Assembly (NCBI GenBank): GCA_020024645.1
Contig: JAHHTN010000029.1
Span: forward strand, 1-22,944
Length of the DNA: 22,944 nt
Direction of reading: 5' to 3'
From: Faecalimonas sp.
Lineage (GTDB): Bacteria; Bacillota; Clostridia; Lachnospirales; Lachnospiraceae
The position numbers and the translations under genes are program-made. Numbering within the stretch: position 1 is the stretch's first letter; each line of letters starts with the position of its first letter. The notes beneath the pieces are model-generated. The model was not told where the DNA came from. It did no database searches and saw only the letters and a list, made by a program, of their open reading frames with translations. Below, piece by piece: positions 6,955 to 13,701 of the stretch.

Positions 6955-7404
6955 ATGAAAGCATATAAGCATAAAGTACAGTATTATGAAACAGATCAAA
7001 TGGGAATTGTTCATCATTCAAATTACATTCGTTGGTTTGAAGAAGCAAGAGCGGATTTTATGGAACAACTTGGAATGGGATATACCGAAATGGAAAAAGA
7101 GGGTATTTTAAGTCCGGTTTTGGAAGTGGAAGCCACATATCTTCGTATGGTTCGTTTTGGTGATACTGTTACAATTACAACGAGAATTAAGGAATATAAT
7201 GGAATTAAGTTGACTGTTGGCTATGAAATTCATAATGATAAAACAGGAATGATTCATTGTAAAGGTATTACAAAACATTGTTTCTTAACAAAGATGGGAA
7301 AACCTATTTCATTAAAAAAAGAATTGATTGAGTTCCACAATATGTTTTCAAAAGGAATAGAAGATTCACAAAACAATAAAAATGAGGAAGAAGGAGATAA
7401 ATAA
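6955..7404 (+). CDS. YbgC-like acyl-CoA thioesterase (4HBT hotdog fold)
   Basis: A 149-aa single hotdog-fold protein of the 4-hydroxybenzoyl-CoA thioesterase/YbgC type, expected to hydrolyse acyl-CoA thioesters; the substrate cannot be told. The active-site segment YYETDQMGIVHHSNYIRWFE has the family Asp followed by the G-x-V-x-x-x-x-Y pattern. The start at 6955 is chosen because GAGGAG lies 10 nt upstream; an in-frame ATG at 6904 falls just after the attenuator T-run and has no ribosome site. The TAA overlaps the thrS start by one base (TAATG), and the thrS ribosome site lies in its last codons, so the two are translationally coupled. It is therefore under threonine T-box control. Confidence 0.9.
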   Translation: MKAYKHKVQYYETDQMGIVHHSNYIRWFEEARADFMEQLGMGYTEMEKEGILSPVLEVEATYLRMVRFGDTVTITTRIKEYNGIKLTVGYEIHNDKTGMIHCKGITKHCFLTKMGKPISLKKELIEFHNMFSKGIEDSQNNKNEEEGDK

Positions 7405-9365
7405 TGAAAATCACATTGAAAGACGGCTCGGTAAAAGAGTATGCAGAAATGAAATCGGTATATGATATTGCAGTAGATATTAGTGAAGGGCTTGCAAGAG
7501 CCGCTTGTGCAGGAGAAATTAATGGAAAAGTAGTTGATTTAAGAACAGTGGTAGAAGAAGATTGTTCTTTGAATATTTTGACAGCAAATGATCAAGAAGG
7601 ACTTTCGGCACTTCGCCATACAGCATCGCATGTACTTGCAGAAGCTGTAAAAAGATTATATCCAGAGGCTAAACTTGCTATAGGACCATCAATTGATACA
7701 GGATACTATTATGATTTTGAACATGCACCATTTTCAAATGAAGATTTGAATGCAATTGAAAAAGAAATGAAAAAAATTATTAAAGAAGGTGCAAGAATAG
7801 AACGTTTTGAGCTTCCTAGAGAAGAGGCAATTTCGTATATGGAAGAAAAAGGAGAACCATATAAAGTAGAACTGATTCAGGATTTACCTGAAGATGCTGT
7901 GATTTCATTTTATAAACAAGGCGAATTTGTAGATTTATGTGCAGGACCACATTTGATGAGCACAAAAGGCGTGAAAGCATTTAAATTAATTTCATCTTCA
8001 GGAGCTTACTGGAGAGGTGATGAAAAAAATAAAATGTTAACTCGTGTTTATGGTACTGCATATGCAAAAAAAGATGAATTAAAAGCACACATGGAACATT
8101 TAGAAGAAATTAAAAAGCGTGATCATAACAAGTTGGGTCGCGAAATGGAATTATTTACAACTGTAGATGTTATAGGCCAAGGACTTCCTTTACTAATGCC
8201 AAAAGGAGCAGCAATTATTCAGACAATGCAGCGTTGGATAGAGGATGAAGAAGAAAAACGTGGATATATGAGAACGAAAACACCTCTTATGGCAAAAAAA
8301 GATTTGTATGTGATTTCTGATCATTGGGGACATTACAAAGAAGGAATGTTTGTTCTTGGAGATGAGGAAAAAGAAGGAGAAGAGGTATTCGCACTTCGTC
8401 CAATGACTTGTCCATTCCAATATTACGTGTATAAACAAAGTCAGAAAAGTTATCGAGATCTTCCTTGCCGTTATGGAGAAACTTCTACTTTATTTAGAAA
8501 TGAAGATTCTGGGGAAATGCATGGATTAACTCGTGTAAGACAATTTACAATCTCTGAAGGACATCTTATTATCACACCTGAACAAGTTGAAGATGAATTT
8601 AAAGGTTGTGTTGATTTAGCGAAGTATTGTTTAACAACACTTGGTGTAGAAGAGGATGTAACATATCGTTTGTCTCTTGCAGATCCTGATAACATGGATA
8701 AATATCTTGGAACAAGAGAAATGTGGGACGAAGTTGAAGATGTCATGCGTAAAATGTTAGATCATCTTGAAATTAACTATACAGAAGAGACAGGCGAAGC
8801 AGCATTTTATGGACCTAAATTAGATATTCAGGCAAAAAATGTATATGGTAAAGAAGATACGATGATTACAATTCAGTTAGATATGTTCTTAGCAGAGAGA
8901 TTCGACATGACATTTGTTGATAAAGATGGAGAAAAGAAACGACCATATATTATTCATCGTACAGCAATGGGATGCTATGAAAGAACATTGGCATGGTTAA
9001 TTGAAAAATATGCTGGTTTATTCCCAACATGGCTTTGCCCTGAACAAGTACGTGTGCTTCCGATATCTGAAAAATATCATGATTATGCACATGAAGTATT
9101 GGAAAAACTTCGTGAAAATGGAATTAAATGTACAGTAGACGATCGTGCAGAAAAAATAGGATATAAAATTCGTGAAACACGTTTAGATAAAGTCCCATAC
9201 ATGCTTGTTGTTGGAGCGAAAGAAGAAGAGGATAAAGTTGTATCTGTACGAAGCAGATTCTTAGGAGATGAAGGTCAAAAATCATTAGATGCATTTATTG
9301 ATGAAATTTGCAAAGAAATTCGTACAAAAGAAATTCGTAAAATTGAAGTAGAAGAGAATAAATAA
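7404..9365 (+). CDS. thrS: Threonyl-tRNA synthetase
   Basis: Class II synthetase that charges tRNA-Thr and edits mis-made Ser-tRNA. The 653-aa protein has all domains: TGS at about 1-62; the editing domain with H72-x3-H76 and C179/H183; the catalytic core with the zinc ligands C336, H387 and H518; motif 2 around RNEDSGEMHGLTRVRQF; and motif 3 around AMGCYERTLAWLIEKYAG; then the anticodon-binding domain from about 545 to 640. Editing residues are intact. The start overlaps the thioesterase stop, with AAGGAG at 7391-7396. Regulation is by the upstream threonine T-box, the classical arrangement for this gene. The C-terminal tail EIRKIEVEENK is charged and non-conserved. Confidence 0.98.
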   Translation: MKITLKDGSVKEYAEMKSVYDIAVDISEGLARAACAGEINGKVVDLRTVVEEDCSLNILTANDQEGLSALRHTASHVLAEAVKRLYPEAKLAIGPSIDTGYYYDFEHAPFSNEDLNAIEKEMKKIIKEGARIERFELPREEAISYMEEKGEPYKVELIQDLPEDAVISFYKQGEFVDLCAGPHLMSTKGVKAFKLISSSGAYWRGDEKNKMLTRVYGTAYAKKDELKAHMEHLEEIKKRDHNKLGREMELFTTVDVIGQGLPLLMPKGAAIIQTMQRWIEDEEEKRGYMRTKTPLMAKKDLYVISDHWGHYKEGMFVLGDEEKEGEEVFALRPMTCPFQYYVYKQSQKSYRDLPCRYGETSTLFRNEDSGEMHGLTRVRQFTISEGHLIITPEQVEDEFKGCVDLAKYCLTTLGVEEDVTYRLSLADPDNMDKYLGTREMWDEVEDVMRKMLDHLEINYTEETGEAAFYGPKLDIQAKNVYGKEDTMITIQLDMFLAERFDMTFVDKDGEKKRPYIIHRTAMGCYERTLAWLIEKYAGLFPTWLCPEQVRVLPISEKYHDYAHEVLEKLRENGIKCTVDDRAEKIGYKIRETRLDKVPYMLVVGAKEEEDKVVSVRSRFLGDEGQKSLDAFIDEICKEIRTKEIRKIEVEENK

Positions 9366-9420
9366 AAAGAATTTGGTTAATGCTATCTCTGAAGAGAGAA
9401 AAAGATAAGGAGGTAGCAAA

Positions 9421-9750
9421 ATGCCAGAATTAAAATGTTCAGTGCAAACTTGTGTGCATAATAAACAGTTTTTATGTGATTTAGATGAGATTAAGGTGGG
9501 TGGAAATTCTGCTCAAAACGCAGAAGAAACTTGTTGTGATAGTTTTCAAGAAAGAAAAGAAACTAATTACAGCAACAGTTACAATGACGTTACAGAAAAC
9601 ACAGCTTCTGACAGAAGTGAAATTGATTGTAAGGCCACAGAATGTATGTACAATGAAAAATGTCACTGTCATGCAGGAAAAATCAGTGTAGAGGGAAGTA
9701 ACGCTTGTGACTGTGGAGGAACAGAGTGTGCAACATTTAGTTGTAAATAA
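9421..9750 (+). CDS. Tandem DUF1540 Cys-rich protein
   Basis: A 109-aa cytoplasmic protein made of two DUF1540 modules. The first is about residues 4-41, with Cys at 6, 11, 19 and a CC pair near 37. The second is near residues 67-108, with C-x4-C, CHCH and CDC clusters and a final C. A polar Ser/Asn/Thr-rich linker joins them. DUF1540 modules are short and cysteine-rich, common in spore-forming Clostridia, and presumed to bind metal; the function is unknown. It has a very strong AGGAGGT site 7 nt before the ATG. The 55-nt gap from thrS has no clear promoter or terminator, so it may be co-transcribed with thrS at least in part. Confidence 0.87.
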   Translation: MPELKCSVQTCVHNKQFLCDLDEIKVGGNSAQNAEETCCDSFQERKETNYSNSYNDVTENTASDRSEIDCKATECMYNEKCHCHAGKISVEGSNACDCGGTECATFSCK

Positions 9751-9758
9751 ATAGAAAT

Positions 9759-9802
9759 GAAGCTGTCACATTAAGTAGTTAATGTGCAGCTTCTATTTTT
9801 TT
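9759..9802. terminator. Terminator between DUF1540 gene and convergent permease
   Basis: GAAGCTG (9759-9765) and CACATTAA (9767-9774) pair with TTAATGTG (9779-9786) and CAGCTTC (9787-9793), leaving one bulged T. TATTTTTTT follows on the plus strand. The minus-strand exit, CATTTCTATTTAT, is also T-rich, so it may serve both genes. It overlaps the stop codon of the minus-strand gene. Confidence 0.88.
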
Positions 9803-10616
9803 AGAAAAATATAGAAAGAATAATACCGGAAAGTGCTGAAGTGAGATAAAGAAAACTTATGATTTTACTCACTTCTTTTTTGTTTATTTTTGTTTTTAAT
9901 AGTACAAGAATCCCTACACCACAAGCAGAACAAAGTCCAGCAACAAGAGAAGAAAATCCAATAAGACTGTCTAGATAAAGTTCGCATAGAAGTAATGAAG
10001 CTGCGCAGTTTGGAATTAATCCAATAAAGGCAGTTAAAAGTGGCTGTAAAATAGAGCCTCCAAGTAAAATGTGGGTTAAAGTATCAATACCTACTGATTC
10101 AAGAAGTAATCCTAGTCCAAAAGAACAGATAAATAAGTAGGAGAATAACTCTGCTGTATGTCTTAAAGTAGCGAGAAAAATCCCGTGAGAATGATGACAG
10201 CCATGGCATTCGCAGATGGTTGTCTGTTTTGGAGGGGTAAATTTATCTTTTAAGAAAAAATTAACGAGGTATCCGGCAATGACACTAATAATAAATTTTG
10301 TGAGGAGCAGAGGGATAAATACCTGCTGTCCTTTAGGGGCTTTAAATAAAATTAAAGTGGATTCATCTGTAGAAGAAATTAACAGCGTCAATAAAGAACC
10401 GATAGATAGTATTCCACCAGAATATAAATTTACAGCAAGAACAGGAATGGCGCATTGTGGAATGCAACCAAGAAGTCCTGCCAAAAAAGGATTTAGAGAA
10501 ATATGTATCTTTTTGGACTGATGAGAAATCCATTCTAAAAGAAAAAATGCAAGAAATATAAATGGAAGAATATGTATACTATCAAGGATAGTATCTTTTA
10601 AAATATCAATTATCAT
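9801..10616 (-). CDS. Putative metal permease of the ArsP_2 / 'putative manganese transporter' type
   Basis: A 271-aa, highly hydrophobic protein, about eight to ten membrane segments, with an internal duplication: LGCIPQCAIPV in the first half and IGLIPNCAASL in the second. This pattern fits the predicted permease family annotated as arsenic efflux or putative manganese transporter (DUF2899). The loop between the halves holds CECHGCHHSHG, three Cys and four His in 11 residues, a likely metal-binding patch. Substrate and direction are not shown by the sequence. The ATG at 10616 is preferred because AGAGG lies 8 nt upstream; a GTG at 10625 overlaps that site. The promoter is divergent from that of the AI-2E-type gene. 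Confidence 0.8.
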   Translation of the reverse strand: MIIDILKDTILDSIHILPFIFLAFFLLEWISHQSKKIHISLNPFLAGLLGCIPQCAIPVLAVNLYSGGILSIGSLLTLLISSTDESTLILFKAPKGQQVFIPLLLTKFIISVIAGYLVNFFLKDKFTPPKQTTICECHGCHHSHGIFLATLRHTAELFSYLFICSFGLGLLLESVGIDTLTHILLGGSILQPLLTAFIGLIPNCAASLLLCELYLDSLIGFSSLVAGLCSACGVGILVLLKTKINKKEVSKIISFLYLTSALSGIILSIFF

Positions 10617-10637
10617 AAAAATCACCTCTAGTTCAAT

Positions 10638-10666
10638 ATTATCTCACTTATTAGTATATGATGCAA
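10638..10666 (-). promoter_or_regulatory. Promoter of the permease gene
   Basis: On the minus strand: TTGCAT (10661-10666), a 17-bp spacer and GATAAT (10638-10643). Confidence 0.55.
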
Positions 10667-10677
10667 GCATAGAAAAC

Positions 10678-10707
10678 TTGACGTGTTTTATTTTAAGAGG
10701 TTATAAT
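10678..10707 (+). promoter_or_regulatory. Promoter of the AI-2E-type permease / metA unit
   Basis: TTGACG (10678-10683), an 18-bp spacer and TATAAT (10702-10707). It is back to back with the minus-strand promoter at 10638-10666. Confidence 0.65.
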
Positions 10708-10740
10708 GAAAAAGTCAAAAAATGAGGAAGGGGAAAACAA

Positions 10741-12003
10741 ATGGAAGAAAAAAATAAACAGAAAAATATAGTGCCAAGAACACAGATGAAAATAAAGCAA
10801 TATTTCATGAGAGGATTAACTTCTTTTTTGGTTATAGTGGCATGTATAGCTTGTTATTTTGCTTTTTTAAGAGTAGATGATATTGCGGAATTTCTGGGAA
10901 AGATAGGAGGTATTTTGCAACCTATTATATTAGGGTTTGTATTTGCTTATCTGTTAAACCCACTTGTAACTCGAATAGAAAATAGACTTATAAAAACCTT
11001 TGAGAAAAAAGCAAAAAATAAACAGAAATTACAAAAATTTTCAAGAAGCATAGGGATTACAGGTGCATTATTATTAGCTTTTGCAGTTCTTGTTTTATTA
11101 TTGAATATGGTTATTCCTGAATTGTATAGAAGTATAAGAGATATGATTATGAGTCTCCCTATGCAAATTAATAATGCTATCGATTTTTTAGAAAGTGAAC
11201 GAATAAATGATACCGCTTTTTCTGCAACAATAAAAACTGTTTTGGAAAATGGAGCAGAATCAATTCAATCGTGGTTGAAAACAGATTTGCTTATGCAGAT
11301 CAATCAAATGATGTCGTTTGTAACAGTAGGTGTATTCAGTTTTCTTGAAACGTTATTCGATATCGCGGTTGGTGTAATTGTATCTGTTTATGTTTTGAAT
11401 AGCAAAGAAAAATTCACAGGGCAGTGCAAGAAAATTACATATGCTTTGTTATCAAGAGAACGGGCAAATTTAGTATTGCAAGTAACAAGAAAAAGTCATG
11501 AAATTTTTGGTGGATTTGTCATTGGGAAAATTATTGATTCAATTATCATTGGAATTTTATGTTTTATCGGTTTGAGTATTTTGGATATGCCATATACACT
11601 TTTGATTAGTGTTATTGTAGGGGTGACGAATGTCGTTCCATTTTTCGGCCCGTATATAGGTGCAGTTCCAAGTGCGATACTAATTTTGTTATCTGATCCA
11701 GTCAAAGGAGGATATTTTATTATTTTCATTCTTGTGTTACAACAGTTTGATGGAAATATTTTAGGACCAAAAATTTTAGGGGATTCTACAGGTCTAAGTG
11801 CATTTTGGGTAGTATTTTCTATTTTGTTGGGTGGAGGACTATTTGGATTTGTGGGAATGATTATGGGTGTTCCAACATTTGCAGTTCTTTATTATTTATT
11901 TGGTATGTTTGTGGAACAGAAATTAGAAAGGAAAAAATTACCGAAAGAATCGAAAAAATATGAAAGAATCCAATATATAGAAGAAAAAATAGAAGAGGAG
12001 TAG
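10741..12003 (+). CDS. AI-2E family transporter (PerM/YdbI/YtvI type permease)
   Basis: A 420-aa polytopic membrane protein. After a polar N-terminus come hydrophobic segments near residues 27-48, 55-75 and 104-125, a mostly soluble stretch to about 195, and then the conserved C-terminal core. Family signatures are GVTNVVPFFGPYIGAVP, LQQFDGNILGPKILGDSTGL and FGFVGMIMGVPTFAVLYYL. Members are named for TqsA autoinducer export but include sodium/proton antiporters and unknowns, so the substrate is not assignable. The tail is charged and ends EEKIEEE. A GGAAGGGG site precedes the ATG. Its stop is 5 nt before metA, whose ribosome site lies in its last codons, so the two are co-transcribed. Confidence 0.9.
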   Translation: MEEKNKQKNIVPRTQMKIKQYFMRGLTSFLVIVACIACYFAFLRVDDIAEFLGKIGGILQPIILGFVFAYLLNPLVTRIENRLIKTFEKKAKNKQKLQKFSRSIGITGALLLAFAVLVLLLNMVIPELYRSIRDMIMSLPMQINNAIDFLESERINDTAFSATIKTVLENGAESIQSWLKTDLLMQINQMMSFVTVGVFSFLETLFDIAVGVIVSVYVLNSKEKFTGQCKKITYALLSRERANLVLQVTRKSHEIFGGFVIGKIIDSIIIGILCFIGLSILDMPYTLLISVIVGVTNVVPFFGPYIGAVPSAILILLSDPVKGGYFIIFILVLQQFDGNILGPKILGDSTGLSAFWVVFSILLGGGLFGFVGMIMGVPTFAVLYYLFGMFVEQKLERKKLPKESKKYERIQYIEEKIEEE

Positions 12004-12008
12004 AAAAT

Positions 12009-12929
12009 ATGCCAATCTGTGTACAAAATGACTTGCCTGCAAAAGAAATCTTGGAAAAAGAAAATATATTTGTTATGAATGAGCAACGAGCAGTTCATCA
12101 AGATATTCGTTCGATTCGGATAGGTATTTTAAACTTAATGCCACTAAAAGAAGATACTGAATTACAGCTATTACGTTCGTTATCAAATACGCCATTGCAA
12201 GTAGATGTTGTATTTGTTCATGTGGTAAGTCACAAATCCAAAAATACAAAAACGAGCCATCTAAATAAGTTTTATGTCACTTTTGAAGAAATAAAAAATC
12301 AAAAATTTGATGGTTTTATTATCACGGGAGCACCAGTAGAACAACTGCCTTTTGAAGAAGTTGATTATTGGGAGGAATTGAAAAAGATAATGGAATGGAC
12401 AAAAACAAATGTGACATCTACCCTTCACTTATGTTGGGGGGCACAGGCAGGAATTTATTATCATTATGGAATAGATAAAGAACCTCTTGAAGAAAAACTA
12501 TTTGGAATATTTTGGCATAAAGTACTAAATAGGAAAATTCCTCTTGTTAGAGGATTTGATGATGTGTTTCTAGCACCACATTCACGATATACGAATGTGC
12601 CAACGAAGAAAATAAAACAGGATCATAGATTACATATTTTAGCAGAATCAGAAAAAGCGGGAGCGTTTCTTGTTATGGCTGAGGAAGGGCGTCAGATTTT
12701 TGTTATGGGACATCCAGAATATGATAGATTGACTTTGGATCAGGAATATAAAAGGGATAAAGCTAAAAATATACCAATCGCTATTCCGCAAAATTATTAT
12801 GAAAATGATGATGAGACAAAAAAACCGCTTTTGACATGGAGAGCAACAGCGAATAATTTGTATACAAATTGGTTGAATTATTACGTTTATCAAATCACTC
12901 CATATGACATGGTGGGAACGCCATTTTAA
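12009..12929 (+). CDS. metA: Homoserine O-acyltransferase (MetA), predicted acetyl-CoA type
   Basis: Activates homoserine at the start of methionine synthesis. The 306-aa protein aligns without gaps to E. coli MetA over its first 142 residues: the catalytic Cys142 is in STLHLCWGAQAG, the catalytic His-Glu pair is in GHPEYD, and the C-terminal NWLNYYVYQITPYD is retained. At the substrate-selecting position 111 it has Glu, in ITGAPVEQL, where the E. coli succinyltransferase has Gly. Glu at this site is reported for Bacillus cereus MetA, which uses acetyl-CoA, so O-acetylhomoserine is the predicted product. GAGGAG at 11995-12000 lies in the end of the upstream permease gene, 5 nt away. No S-box or methionine T-box leader is present in front of it. 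Confidence 0.96.
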   Translation: MPICVQNDLPAKEILEKENIFVMNEQRAVHQDIRSIRIGILNLMPLKEDTELQLLRSLSNTPLQVDVVFVHVVSHKSKNTKTSHLNKFYVTFEEIKNQKFDGFIITGAPVEQLPFEEVDYWEELKKIMEWTKTNVTSTLHLCWGAQAGIYYHYGIDKEPLEEKLFGIFWHKVLNRKIPLVRGFDDVFLAPHSRYTNVPTKKIKQDHRLHILAESEKAGAFLVMAEEGRQIFVMGHPEYDRLTLDQEYKRDKAKNIPIAIPQNYYENDDETKKPLLTWRATANNLYTNWLNYYVYQITPYDMVGTPF

Positions 12930-12979
12930 TGATGTATATAAGAAATATTAGGAAGTAAGAGTGTTTGGGGGGAATTATC

Positions 12980-13420
12980 ATGACAGCTAAAGAGATGTGG
13001 AAAAAATTTGTTAGCAAAATTAACATAGACAACAGAGAATATGAGGCGTGGTCTTTTGGTTCAGAAGCTGATTTACTTGCAAAATTAGTTGAAACTGGAG
13101 AAAAAACTGCTACTGCTTCGGCTTATCAATTATATGAATTGGAAAATGAACCATTACCTATAGTTGGGGAATATAATATTATTTTAAATTCTAAAAATGA
13201 AGCAATCTGCATTATTCAAACAAAGAAAGTATATGTTACAGCTTTTAAAGATGTAACAGTTGAACATGCATATAAAGAGGGGGAAGGAGATAAATCTTTA
13301 CAGTTTTGGAGACAAGTGCATGAAAAATTTTTTGCTGAATGTTTGGAACAGGTTGGGTTGAAATTTTCTGCTGATATGAAAGTAGTGTGTGAGGAATTTG
13401 AAGTTGTCTATAGAAAATAA
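12980..13420 (+). CDS. ASCH domain protein
   Basis: A 146-aa cytoplasmic protein with an ASCH fold, related to PUA domains and thought to bind RNA; some members are ribonucleases. Visible features are ETGEKTATASAYQLYE, the lysine/threonine strand typical of the family, followed by PLPIVGEYNIIL and a DKSLQFWRQVHEKFF helix that closes the domain. The ATG at 12980 is chosen because GGGGGG (12967-12972) lies 7 nt upstream; an in-frame TTG at 12965 overlaps that site. It follows metA by 50 nt with no clear terminator or promoter, so it probably belongs to the same transcript. A function beyond nucleic-acid binding is not indicated. Confidence 0.85.
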   Translation: MTAKEMWKKFVSKINIDNREYEAWSFGSEADLLAKLVETGEKTATASAYQLYELENEPLPIVGEYNIILNSKNEAICIIQTKKVYVTAFKDVTVEHAYKEGEGDKSLQFWRQVHEKFFAECLEQVGLKFSADMKVVCEEFEVVYRK

Positions 13421-13464
13421 ACTATAGAGATTGTATTGAACATTTATTATAGAACTTATAATGT

Positions 13465-13520
13465 AGCCGAGTATTTGAAAGGGAAGAAACCGTGCAAGTA
13501 CTCGGCTTTGATTTTCTTCT
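13465..13520 (+). terminator. Terminator after the ASCH gene
   Basis: A 13-bp stem, 13465-13477 with 13495-13507 including one G-T pair, and a 17-nt loop, followed by TTGATTTTCTTCT. It ends the AI-2E-type permease / metA / ASCH unit. Confidence 0.85.
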
Positions 13521-13583
13521 CATTAATTATATATTAAAAATAGATTACTTGGAAGAAGATATTTAAAAGAGAGGTTTGAAGAA

Positions 13584-13632
13584 AGAAAAGGCTGTGTAAA
13601 ACATTGTTAAGACTACGTAAAGTGTATTGAAA
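13584..13632 (+). promoter_or_regulatory. Possible PhoP-box array before the phosphatase gene
   Basis: Six-base elements recur every 10-11 bp: AGAAAA (13584), TGTAAA (13595), TGTTAA (13605), CGTAAA (13616) and TTGAAA (13627). On the opposite strand the central three read TTTACA, TTAACA and TTTACG with 4-5 bp spacers, close to the Bacillus PhoP consensus of TTNACA-like direct repeats. The outer two are weak. Confidence 0.4.
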
Positions 13633-13655
13633 CCAAAAGGAAAAGAGATAATAAT
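13627..13655 (+). promoter_or_regulatory. Candidate promoter of the metallophosphatase gene
   Basis: TTGAAA (13627-13632), a 17-bp spacer and AATAAT (13650-13655). It directly follows the repeated six-base elements, as expected for an activator-dependent promoter. Confidence 0.45.
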
Positions 13656-13701
13656 TAGGTATGCAAAACAAAAAACCAAAAATAAAAAGGAGAATAAGAT
13701 A

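Noticed and set aside
10216..10521. A 101-codon plus-strand frame inside the permease gene
   Set aside because: It lies wholly within a well-supported membrane protein gene on the other strand and its product has no recognisable features.
13436..13462. A TTGAAC ... TATAAT promoter-like pair just before the ASCH terminator
   Set aside because: The spacer is only 15 bp and any transcript would start inside the terminator hairpin; such pairs are expected by chance at this base composition.
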